From Spirochaetaceae bacterium (GTDB lineage: Bacteria; Spirochaetota; Spirochaetia; Treponematales; Breznakiellaceae): 7,247 bases of DNA. The notes below the pieces were generated by a model, which was given only the letters and a program-made list of their open reading frames with translations, did no database searches and was not told where the DNA came from. The stretch is from NCBI GenBank assembly GCA_031265635.1, contig JAISCK010000051.1:1-7247 (forward strand), in the 5' to 3' direction. A program made the position numbers and the translations under genes. Shown piece by piece: positions 1-6,325 of this stretch. Each line of letters opens with the position of its first letter. Within the stretch, counting starts at the first letter, position 1.

Positions 1-882
1 GAAATTGTCGCCGCCCTGGACCTGCTTTCCGGGACAGAGCGTTCATCAGGGTTCAGGTCCGGCATGGGTCTTGCCGAATCAAGGCTCAGGGAAGAAGCCG
101 GGGACTATGCCGGCGCGGTCATAGCCGCCTTTAAGGAACTTTTTTACGCCTACGGGGCCGGGTCCCTTGGCGCGGAACAGGTACGCGCCGGGCTTGAGGC
201 CGCGCTGTCTCTGGACGAGGTGCATGACGCCGCTCTGGCGGCCCTAGCGTTTTTTGACGGCCGCTGGAAAGAAGCGGCAGAGAGTCTTGGCGGCTTCTGT
301 GATGATGAGGAACCTGATTCTTTTGTCCGGTGGATGTTTCTTACAAGCCTGCTTGAAAGCGGTCTCCTTAAAGGCGCTCAGGAAGACGGCGTTGAGGCCG
401 TGTCCCCGGCCGGGGTAACGGGCGTATTTGATGAAAGCCGCCGGACCGTCCTTGCCAGGTACAGCGCCATAAGGGCCAGGTATTCGGGCCTTGCCGCGTA
501 CTGGTACCACCTTGCCCTTGTTTCAGGCGAGGGGGCCGAGCGTTGTGTGGATATTGCCCCCCTGGGACCCTATGCCGGGGAGTGCAGAAAAATTCTGGCC
601 GAGAGTTTCGGGCTCCGGGGAGAAGCGGCCTCTGCCCTGCGTACAAGGGCTGAGATAGAAAGGGCCGTGAGCGGAGCCGCGGCCCAGGGCAGCGCCGTCC
701 TTCTCGAAGAACTTTTTCCCCTTCTTGCCCTTGAGGACAATCCCTTCACCCTTTATGCCCTGGGTGCGCTTAACGCGCTAAGCGCTTCTCCCCTTTTCAG
801 AAACTATTTAGCGGCAAGGGGCAGGGAGAGTTCGGGCCGTTTGGAAGAAAGACTTCGCTATATTACAGGAGGCGCTTTATGA
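1..882 (+). CDS. TPR-like helical protein, 5'-truncated by window edge
   Basis: The reading frame is open from the first base to TGA at 880-882, giving 293 codons in the window. The first in-frame ATG (64) has no Shine-Dalgarno sequence before it and the frame continues upstream through plausible coding sequence, so the real start is probably left of the window. The protein is almost all alpha-helical and rich in Ala, Leu, Glu and Arg. Helix pairs resemble TPR or Sel1-like units, for example around window codons 78-100 (Ala-rich helix, FFDGRW turn, then EAAESL) and 152-173 (RARYSG then AYWYHLAL). A short internal echo, ARYSAIRARYSG, lies at codons 152-163. No catalytic motif is visible. The stop overlaps the start of the TPR lipoprotein gene by ATGA, so the two are probably translationally coupled. 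A scaffold or protein-protein interaction role is inferred from the fold type only. I do not recognise the family; whether it carries a signal peptide cannot be seen. Confidence 0.82.
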   Translation, partial: EIVAALDLLSGTERSSGFRSGMGLAESRLREEAGDYAGAVIAAFKELFYAYGAGSLGAEQVRAGLEAALSLDEVHDAALAALAFFDGRWKEAAESLGGFCDDEEPDSFVRWMFLTSLLESGLLKGAQEDGVEAVSPAGVTGVFDESRRTVLARYSAIRARYSGLAAYWYHLALVSGEGAERCVDIAPLGPYAGECRKILAESFGLRGEAASALRTRAEIERAVSGAAAQGSAVLLEELFPLLALEDNPFTLYALGALNALSASPLFRNYLAARGRESSGRLEERLRYITGGAL

Positions 883-1523
883 AGCGCGGCGCAGCCGGAG
901 GAACAGGGCTTTTCCTGCTCTGTATTTTGTTTGCTTCCTGCGGGACTTACCTTCCTTCGCCTGACGACCTGTCCCGTTATGCGAAAGCGCGTTCCGTCTA
1001 CGCCGAAGGCCGTTTTCAGGAAGCCGCCGCCCTTCTGCTTCCGCTCAAAGCCTTTCCCCAGGCCCTGACCCTGAGGGGCAAGGCCCTGTATTTTCAGGGG
1101 CAGCTTGAGGAAGCCGGAGAAGCCCTTGCGCGGGCGCGAAAGCTCAGGCCGTCTTCCTTTGAGGCCGGCCTTTACCTTGCGCGGCTCAAAAGCGAACAGG
1201 GTGACAATGAAGGGGCCAGGGAGCTTGTGGAGGAACTTCTTGCCGATGACAGCGAAAACATCAGGGCGCTGCGTTATGCGTCAGAACTTGCCTTTCTCCA
1301 GGAAAAGCCCGAAGACGGCTTTGCGTTTCTTGAGAGGGCCGCCGGAACAGGCGGGGAGTTTGCCATGGTTTTTCTGGACAGGGCCCGCCTCCGCTGGATA
1401 CGGGGCGACGGAAAGGGCGCCCTTGAGGACCTTGAAAAGGCAGCCCTCCTTGCCGGAGAAGAAGGCCTTCTCGGCAGGGCTGTCGCGGGACTGCAAAAGA
1501 CCATAAAGGAGAATGAACGATGA
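879..1523 (+). CDS. TPR-repeat lipoprotein
   Basis: The product is a 214-residue protein with a lipoprotein signal: basic MKR start, hydrophobic core LFLLCILFAS, and lipobox ending FASC with the lipidated Cys at residue 21. The ATG is preceded by AGGAGG (867-872) at 6 bases and overlaps the previous stop as ATGA, which fixes the start. The mature part is a run of about four to five TPR-like helical hairpins: residues about 33-60 (YAEGRFQEAAALL), 62-94 (GKALYFQGQLEEAGEAL), 95-127 (LARLKSEQGDNEGARELVEEL), a weaker one about 128-156, and 162-195 (RLRWIRGDGKGALEDLEKA). The spacing and the small/large residue pattern (G or A at position 8, A at 20) are typical of TPRs. TPR lipoproteins usually act as periplasmic or outer-membrane scaffolds (for example the BamD and PilF types). 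Here the partner is unknown; neighbouring efflux and lipoprotein genes are candidates. The fold call is strong, the function is open. Confidence 0.88.
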   Translation: MKRGAAGGTGLFLLCILFASCGTYLPSPDDLSRYAKARSVYAEGRFQEAAALLLPLKAFPQALTLRGKALYFQGQLEEAGEALARARKLRPSSFEAGLYLARLKSEQGDNEGARELVEELLADDSENIRALRYASELAFLQEKPEDGFAFLERAAGTGGEFAMVFLDRARLRWIRGDGKGALEDLEKAALLAGEEGLLGRAVAGLQKTIKENER

Positions 1524-2020
1524 AAAAACAACGTTCCATGCGTTATGCGTTTATACTACTGTGCTGCTGGGCTTTTTCTTCCTGCGCGGGCCTTCCCTTT
1601 GGCATGATCAGCTCCAGAGGCTGGCCCGGATCAGGCGGACCTGACCCGCTGCTGCCCAGGGTAAGCCTTGGGGATATCAGGGTGGACAAGGCCGGGGACT
1701 ACAGTTCCCTGGAAACCGAACTCACCCTGCTGCTTCCCCTTCTTTTATCGGAAAAGGGTTTTACCGTTGTCGCCCCCGGGGACAGTCCTGATTTCATAGT
1801 CAGGGGCAGGGCCACGGAACGGGAATACCTTAAAAACTGGCGCACGGTACGCTCGATTTCAGCCGAGGTATATCTCTATGTTGAAGGGAACCTTCCGTAT
1901 GCTTCGGCCAGGGCCAGCGCTTCAGGAACAAGGAGTCTTGCTTCGTCCGGGGATATGGAAGCGCTTTTTCGTTCCGCCCTGAACAAACTTGTACGGGCGG
2001 TAGAACGAAGGGAACCCTGA
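1520..2020 (+). CDS. Small lipoprotein of unknown family upstream of the TolC-like gene
   Basis: The product is a 166-residue lipoprotein: MKKQRSMR basic start, hydrophobic core YAFILLCCWAF, lipobox FSSC with Cys at residue 22. AAGGAG (1506-1511) precedes the ATG at 1520, which overlaps the preceding TGA; a second ATG at residue 7 has no ribosome binding site. After a Gly/Pro/Ser-rich linker (about 23-45) comes one compact alpha/beta domain: a strand SLGDIRV (49-55), a helix SLETELTLLLPLLLSEKG (63-80), strand FTVV, the phrase SPDFIVRGRATEREY (89-103), a strand SISAEVYLYVEG (112-123), then a second strand and a C-terminal helix ALFRSALNKLVRAVE. The strand/helix/strand pattern, with a helix followed by 'G-F-T-V-V' and then a 'D-F-I-V-R-G' strand, resembles small envelope lipoproteins of the LptE, LpoB/CsgG or DUF4136 style. 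I cannot assign it to any of them. Its place directly before the channel gene suggests an envelope role. No catalytic residues are evident. Confidence 0.85.
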   Translation: MKKQRSMRYAFILLCCWAFSSCAGLPFGMISSRGWPGSGGPDPLLPRVSLGDIRVDKAGDYSSLETELTLLLPLLLSEKGFTVVAPGDSPDFIVRGRATEREYLKNWRTVRSISAEVYLYVEGNLPYASARASASGTRSLASSGDMEALFRSALNKLVRAVERREP

Positions 2021-2028
2021 CCACTATA

Positions 2029-2035
2029 CGGAGGA
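2029..2035 (+). promoter_or_regulatory. Ribosome binding site for the TolC-like gene
   Basis: CGGAGGA lies in the only intergenic gap of the window (18 bases, 2021-2038), 3 bases before the ATG at 2039 when counted from its last base. The gap is too short for a recognisable promoter or a terminator hairpin, so the downstream genes are presumably transcribed from further upstream. This is the only internal gene whose start is not fused to the preceding stop. Confidence 0.7.
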
Positions 2036-2038
2036 ATT

Positions 2039-3469
2039 ATGCAAAGGCTGAACACATATACTGTTAATTCCCTGCCGCATATATTGAGCGCCGTTCTGCT
2101 TTTTGCGTTTCTGGCGGGGTCTTTTTTCCCGCCGCCGCTTGTGGCCGGAGAACCCGCGCCGCTTAGTTTTGAGGACGCCGCCCGCATGGCGGTAGAAGCC
2201 TCTCTTGAACTCCGCTCCCAGTACATTCAGCGGGCGCTGAAAGAGGGCGCGTGGCGGGCGGGCCTCAGGGCCTATCTGCCCCGCCTCAGCCTCAGCGTTT
2301 CCGAGGACGATCGTCTTTCCCTGACCGGGACGGACAGTTTTCAGAAAGCCTATTCGGTAAGCCTTGACCAACTGCTTTGGGACGGAGGGAGAACCTCATC
2401 TTCGCGGGAAGTAGAACGCGCCGGTCTTGCCGTTCTCGGTTCCGAACTGGAAAGCATGGCTTCGGGGATTGCGGCCGCGGCTCTCACCGCGTACCGGCGC
2501 GTGCTTTTTCTCAGGATGCTGCTCGAAATCAGGGAGGCGTCCGCCGCCGCCCTTGACGAAGAGCGGCGTATTCTTGCCGAAGAGTGCCGTCTCGGCCTTG
2601 CCCTGGAAGCGGATCTTGCCGAGGCCGAACTTACATCTGCCGCGGCCTTTCTGGAACAAAGTACGGCAAAACTTGATCTTGTGGAAGCGGAACTTGCCTT
2701 TGCCGGAATGCTGGGACAGGAAACGCTGCCGCCCCTTGCCGAATCCGTGGATTTAAGGCGAAGGGCAGTGCTTCCCGGCCTTGACCGCTCGGTGCTGCTT
2801 GCCAGGGAACAAAATCCTTCCCTGTTAAGCGCAAGACTCGGCATAGCCCGGCGTCAGGCCGAGGCGCGCCTGTATGAACGCTCGTGGCTTCCTACCATAC
2901 GGGTCAATACCGGCCTCTCTTTAAGCGGGCAGAAATATCCCCTTACCCGTTCATCATGGACTGTGGGGCTTACCATAAATTTTTCCTCACCCTGGCTTTC
3001 CGGGACAGTCTCAGGCAGCGCCGGATGGGACCCTCCCTATGACCGCAGCATGAGGCTGGGGAGTTCCACAAGCCTCCTCGAAGACCCGGCCGGCGCCATT
3101 ACCGGCAAATCATCGGGCCTTGCCCTGGCGCTTGAGATGGAACAGTACAGGAAAAATTTTACGGACATGGAAAGGACCATAAACATGGCACTGGAAAAAT
3201 GCGGGATACTTGACCGGAGACGCACCCTTTCTCTTGAAGCCGCTTCACTTGCCGCAAGGCGCACCGAACTTAGCGTACTCAGGCTTTCGCTGGGGCAGAC
3301 CAGGCGCATAGACCTTATGGACGACCGGCTTGAACAGGCGGAGGCCGAAATACGCGCCGTGGAAGCCGCGGTATCCCTTCTGGAAGCGGAACGCGAACTG
3401 GAAGAACTGCTTGCCCTTAAACCCGGCGGCCTTGGGGTTTTCGCGGGACGGGAGGAGAATTCATTATGA
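2039..3469 (+). CDS. TolC-like outer membrane efflux protein (OEP family)
   Basis: The product is a 476-residue outer-membrane channel subunit of the TolC/OEP family, which trimerises into a beta-barrel plus periplasmic alpha-tunnel and docks onto an adaptor for export. A Sec signal occupies about residues 1-37 (hydrophobic LSAVLLFAFLAG, then PPPLVAG); no lipobox is seen. The two-fold internal OEP repeat is visible. Repeat one has FEDAARMAVEASLEL (44-58), AYLPRLSLSVS (79-88), the strand and turn YSVSLDQLLWDGGRT (105-119), and helices with GLALEADLAEAEL (186-198). Repeat two has REQNPSLLSARLGIARRQAEA (256-276), WLPTIRVNTGLSLSG (283-297), WTVGLTINF (307-315), and LGQTRRIDLMDDRLEQAEAEI (418-438). 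Length is normal for the family. An additional Gly/Ser-rich segment of roughly 40 residues (about 319-360) replaces the usual short 'DGG' turn in repeat two. The gene is followed directly by its adaptor partner with an ATGA overlap. The substrate cannot be read from the sequence. Confidence 0.93.
   Translation: MQRLNTYTVNSLPHILSAVLLFAFLAGSFFPPPLVAGEPAPLSFEDAARMAVEASLELRSQYIQRALKEGAWRAGLRAYLPRLSLSVSEDDRLSLTGTDSFQKAYSVSLDQLLWDGGRTSSSREVERAGLAVLGSELESMASGIAAAALTAYRRVLFLRMLLEIREASAAALDEERRILAEECRLGLALEADLAEAELTSAAAFLEQSTAKLDLVEAELAFAGMLGQETLPPLAESVDLRRRAVLPGLDRSVLLAREQNPSLLSARLGIARRQAEARLYERSWLPTIRVNTGLSLSGQKYPLTRSSWTVGLTINFSSPWLSGTVSGSAGWDPPYDRSMRLGSSTSLLEDPAGAITGKSSGLALALEMEQYRKNFTDMERTINMALEKCGILDRRRTLSLEAASLAARRTELSVLRLSLGQTRRIDLMDDRLEQAEAEIRAVEAAVSLLEAERELEELLALKPGGLGVFAGREENSL
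3451..3457 (+). promoter_or_regulatory. Ribosome binding site for the adaptor gene
   Basis: GGAGGAG sits 8 bases before the ATG at 3466, inside the last codons of the TolC-like gene. It is a near-perfect anti-Shine-Dalgarno match and supports the ATG that overlaps the preceding stop (ATGA at 3466-3469). Confidence 0.75.
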
Positions 3470-4860
3470 AACTGTCAATAAAAAACACGGCAGCCGGCAT
3501 CCTGCTTTGCTGCGTCTGTTTCGTTCTTTTTCTCGCGGTCCTTTTTTCCTGCCGTTTTGACAGGCGGGAAAGCGGAGAAAAACCCCCGCGGGAACTGCGC
3601 ATCGCCGTTGTTACGGAACGGGAAACGGGCGACGGGATTTCCGGCTTCGGCTCGCTTTCGTATGTAAAGAAAGTTGATATAGCCTCTGCCCAGGACGGCG
3701 TCCTGAGCCGCCTTTACCGGAGGGAAGGGGATACGGTAAAGGAAGGGGAACTGCTTGCCCGTATTGCCAATCCCCAGGTAGACCTTGCCGCGGGCAGGGC
3801 GGAAAACGCCTATTCCCAGGCCCTGGCCGCTTTGGAACTGGCCAGGGCCCGTCTTGCCGAAGGGGAGCTCCAGGCCGAGGCCAGGATACAGGCTCTGGAA
3901 AAATCATCTGATGAGCTTGCGCAGGCGGAGAGAAATTTCGCGGAACAGGAACGTAAACACCTTGACCAGGAGACCCTCTTTGCCGCCGGCGGCGTAACCG
4001 GGGAAACGCTGCGGAGCAGCCGTTTTGCCCTTGAAACCACCGGGGAAGAACTCAGGCTTATGGAAAAGGAACTTGCCATACGCCGTATAGGATTTCGTGA
4101 TGAGGATTTGCTGAACGCCGGTTTCGCCATACCTTCCGGGCCCGAAGAAAGGATGCGTTCTCTTATTACCCTCGCGACCATGACTCTCAGGGCCGAACTC
4201 AGCGCCTCAGGCGCGGCCCTTGAAGGCGCCCAAAAAGAGATGGAATCAATACGCCTTGCCCAGGAAGAACTCAGCGTCATAAGTCCGTCAGGAGGCATAC
4301 TCGGCGCCCGCTATTTTGAAGAAGGAGAACGGGTCAAGCGTGAGGACAAACTTTTTACCCTTATGGATTCCCTTTCCCTTTACGCCATATTTCCGGTCCG
4401 GGAATCCGAAGCCACAAAACTTAAACCCGGCATGGACGCCCTGGTATTCGTTGACGGAACCGGAGGCAGCTACCGGGGAAAACTTGACCTGGTAGCTCCG
4501 GCTGCCGACAGCCAGACATTTACCTTTCAGGTGCGGGTCCTGATTTCAGCGGAAGAACAGAGGGCTGTCGGGGAGGCTTCGGGCGAACTCAAACCCGGCA
4601 TGTTCGCCAGGGTTTCCATAGACACCGGCCCTTTGAGAAAAGTAATGGTTCTGCCAGAAACAGCCCTTGCCTATTCAGAGGATGATGAGGGCGTGGTCTT
4701 TGTCGTAAGGGGCAGCCAGATCTCCCGGCGTACCGTAACGCTCGGTCCATCACTTGGCGGAGAGCGGGAAATACTTTCGGGCCTCGCGCCGGGAGACGCG
4801 GTGGTAGAGCGGCCCGATTCATCCCTTGAGGACGGTGAATATGTACAGCCAATATATTGA
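3466..4860 (+). CDS. RND/HlyD-type periplasmic adaptor (membrane fusion protein), probable lipoprotein
   Basis: This 464-residue adaptor links an inner-membrane pump to the TolC-like channel encoded just upstream. The N-terminus is a hydrophobic segment (about 11-28) ending in LFSC, so Cys29 is a plausible lipidation site, as in AcrA-type adaptors; Phe at -2 makes the lipobox imperfect. Domains in order: first lipoyl half with DGVLSRLYRREGDTVKEGELL (77-97); a long alpha-helical coiled-coil hairpin (about 103-270) rich in Ala, Glu, Arg and Leu; second lipoyl half with SPSGGILGARYFEEGERVKR (273-292); beta-barrel from about 303 with VFVDGTGGSYRGKLDLVAP (327-345); the characteristic adaptor motif GELKPGMFARVSI (373-385); and a membrane-proximal domain with VLPETAL (395-401) and GLAPGDAVV (439-447). 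At the hairpin tip the TolC-docking 'RLS' positions read D167, L171 and T178, so the usual Arg is not at its canonical place. Size and order of domains are normal. Whether the partner pump is RND or ABC (MacB) type is not decided here; the Gly-Met-Phe motif favours RND. Confidence 0.93.
   Translation: MKLSIKNTAAGILLCCVCFVLFLAVLFSCRFDRRESGEKPPRELRIAVVTERETGDGISGFGSLSYVKKVDIASAQDGVLSRLYRREGDTVKEGELLARIANPQVDLAAGRAENAYSQALAALELARARLAEGELQAEARIQALEKSSDELAQAERNFAEQERKHLDQETLFAAGGVTGETLRSSRFALETTGEELRLMEKELAIRRIGFRDEDLLNAGFAIPSGPEERMRSLITLATMTLRAELSASGAALEGAQKEMESIRLAQEELSVISPSGGILGARYFEEGERVKREDKLFTLMDSLSLYAIFPVRESEATKLKPGMDALVFVDGTGGSYRGKLDLVAPAADSQTFTFQVRVLISAEEQRAVGEASGELKPGMFARVSIDTGPLRKVMVLPETALAYSEDDEGVVFVVRGSQISRRTVTLGPSLGGEREILSGLAPGDAVVERPDSSLEDGEYVQPIY
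4828..4831 (+). promoter_or_regulatory. Weak ribosome binding site deciding the start of the first Ig lipoprotein
   Basis: GAGG lies 9 bases before ATG 4841, inside the end of the adaptor gene. It is the weakest site in the cluster together with the GAGG before 6322. Competing in-frame starts are TTG 4826 (which would place this GAGG inside the gene) and GTG 4835 (too close, 3 bases). ATG 4841 is therefore preferred. Confidence 0.45.
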
Positions 4861-6325
4861 AAGGAATTCTTTTCCCTTTACAGGACAGGCTGGGGCGAAA
4901 TTTTTCGCGGCGCTGGCCGTATTTCTTGCCGTGTCCTGCGGGTTTGCCGACCTGCGCTCCGTCCCCTATACGACGGTACCGGAAAGGGCATACGGAATGC
5001 TTTACGGGTCCTATGCCCCGGTGATTGTACGCTTTGGTACGGGGATGATACGGGACGAGGCGGAAAAACTTATTTCGGTGAGTTTCCGTGACGGGCAGGT
5101 ATCAGGGGATTTAAGCTGGGACGGTAACGCCATGTTCTTTACGCCCGGCGTTCCCTGGTCTGCCGGCCTTCAATATACCCTGAGCCTTAACGGGAACGCC
5201 TTTGCCAAAGACGGAAGGGAACTCCGGGTTTCTTCCCATATTCCCTTTTATGTTGAAAAAGCGGGGGCACTTCCGTTTCTCAAATCCTTTAGTCCCGGAG
5301 ACGGAGCTTCGGTAGGCGTAAGTCCCGGCGAAGGGGCGCTGCTGGTTCTGGAATTTTCAGAGTCCATGGACAGAAGGAGCGTCGAGTATGTATTTGAATG
5401 GGATTGTCCGGGCAATAAAGATTTTCTCTGGCGCGATGATGACCATAGTTTTGAGCTGCGTCCCAAAGGAAAGCTCAATCCCTGGACCGCGTATCACTGG
5501 TCCATAGGCACCGGAGCCAAAAGCCGCGACGGGATACCGCTGGCGGATAACTATGAAGGAAATTTTATAACAGACCGTGATACCCTCTTCCCGAAAGTAG
5601 AACGCTGTTTTCCCCTTGCTCCTTCCGGCCAGGCGTGGGTTGAAACAGGCGGATCTGTAGAGAGCGGCCTCGGCCCGGACGGGGCCATAGGGGTCAGCTT
5701 TACCAAGGACATGGACAAGGAGAGCGTACTTCGTTCCCTGCGTTTTGAACCGGGCCTTACAGGCCGCACCGAATTGCTCGACGGCAAAACAATAGTGTTT
5801 ATTCCCGAACAGGAATGGGCGCGGGAAACAATCTATACCCTCACCGTTTCAAGGGATACCCAGGACCTTTCGGGCCTCAAACTGGGAGAGGACTATAAAG
5901 TTTTCTTTACGCCGGATCTTCCCTATCTTGACCTGCGCTTTATAGCCATAGATCCCTATGCCCCCTTTACCGGCGCGGAACTTGCCAACGGAAACTGTCT
6001 GCGCATTACATTGAGCGATCCCCTGGTTCTGCGCCTTACCCTTGGTTTTTCCCTTGAACTCAGCGCCGCCGCTGTAACAGCCGCGTTTTCGCGGATAAGC
6101 CTTACGCCCTTCTTTCCGCCCAGCCTTCCCGCCGTCGCCCTGCGTTCAGTCTCAATGGAATCAGATGACGCCATGAGCCTGGAATGGGAAGGGCTTCTGT
6201 CGGGAGGTTCCGGGACAGGCCATTACTACAGGCTTTTTATACCAGGCGGAAAGGGCGGGGTACATGACGGCGGCAACGCCTTTTTCCGTGAGGACCATTA
6301 TCTTTATATCGAGGTGCTTCCATGA
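4841..6325 (+). CDS. Lipoprotein with about four Big_5/SbsA-like Ig domains
   Basis: From ATG 4841 the product has 494 residues; a TTG at 4826 would add five. The signal peptide runs through FFAALAVFLAVSC with Cys33 as the likely lipid site (Ala at -3, the relaxed kind seen in spirochaetes). The mature protein is beta-rich with repeating Ig-like units of the Big_5 (SbsA) type: domain 1 about 49-139 (YGSYAPVIVRFG, SGDLSWDGNAMFFTPG, AGLQYTLSL, FAKDGREL); domain 2 about 144-245 (FSPGDGASVG, LLVLEFSESMDRRSV, LNPWTAYHWSI, AKSRDGIPLADN); domain 3 about 249-358 (GAIGVSFTKDMDKESV, LRFEPGLTG, KTIVFIPEQEW, IYTLTVSRDTQDLSG); domain 4 about 361-494 (NCLRITLSDPL, ISLTPFF, MSLEWEGLL, HYYRLFIPGG, VHDGGNAF). 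Domain 4 has a hydrophobic insertion at about 395-415. Big_5 domains occur in surface and envelope proteins as spacers or binding modules; none shows catalysis. The gene overlaps the adaptor by 20 bases and the next gene by ATGA. A structural or substrate-binding accessory role is inferred only. Confidence 0.85.
   Translation: MYSQYIERNSFPFTGQAGAKFFAALAVFLAVSCGFADLRSVPYTTVPERAYGMLYGSYAPVIVRFGTGMIRDEAEKLISVSFRDGQVSGDLSWDGNAMFFTPGVPWSAGLQYTLSLNGNAFAKDGRELRVSSHIPFYVEKAGALPFLKSFSPGDGASVGVSPGEGALLVLEFSESMDRRSVEYVFEWDCPGNKDFLWRDDDHSFELRPKGKLNPWTAYHWSIGTGAKSRDGIPLADNYEGNFITDRDTLFPKVERCFPLAPSGQAWVETGGSVESGLGPDGAIGVSFTKDMDKESVLRSLRFEPGLTGRTELLDGKTIVFIPEQEWARETIYTLTVSRDTQDLSGLKLGEDYKVFFTPDLPYLDLRFIAIDPYAPFTGAELANGNCLRITLSDPLVLRLTLGFSLELSAAAVTAAFSRISLTPFFPPSLPAVALRSVSMESDDAMSLEWEGLLSGGSGTGHYYRLFIPGGKGGVHDGGNAFFREDHYLYIEVLP

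Noticed and set aside
64..66. ATG at 64 as the start of the first gene
   Set aside because: No Shine-Dalgarno sequence precedes it and the frame stays open to the window edge with protein-like sequence, so a start outside the window is more likely.
452..487. Imperfect direct repeat with GCCAGGTA twice (ARYSAIRARYSG)
   Set aside because: Only two short copies within a coding helix; consistent with chance in a repetitive helical protein and not a repeat element.
766..788. Short palindromic cluster around TTAACGCGCTAAGCGCTT
   Set aside because: It lies within coding sequence, encodes ordinary residues (LNALSAS), and is too short and GC-driven to support a regulatory site.
2021..2038. Possible promoter or terminator in the single intergenic gap
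   Set aside because: Eighteen bases holding a ribosome binding site leave no room for either, and no hairpin with a T-run is present.
2350..2844. Long open frame on the minus strand inside the TolC-like gene (164 codons)
   Set aside because: Low-complexity Ser/Arg/Ala product mirroring the sense-strand helices; no ribosome binding site or family signature supports it.
3810..4298. Long open frame on the minus strand inside the adaptor gene (162 codons)
   Set aside because: It is antisense to the coiled-coil part of a well-supported gene, Ser/Arg/Ala-rich as expected from the complement of GC-rich Ala/Glu/Leu codons, and has no recognisable domain.
4826..4828. TTG at 4826 as the start of the first Ig lipoprotein
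   Set aside because: I found no good ribosome binding site at the right distance and it lies deeper in the adaptor gene; ATG 4841 has GAGG at an acceptable distance. It is not fully excluded.
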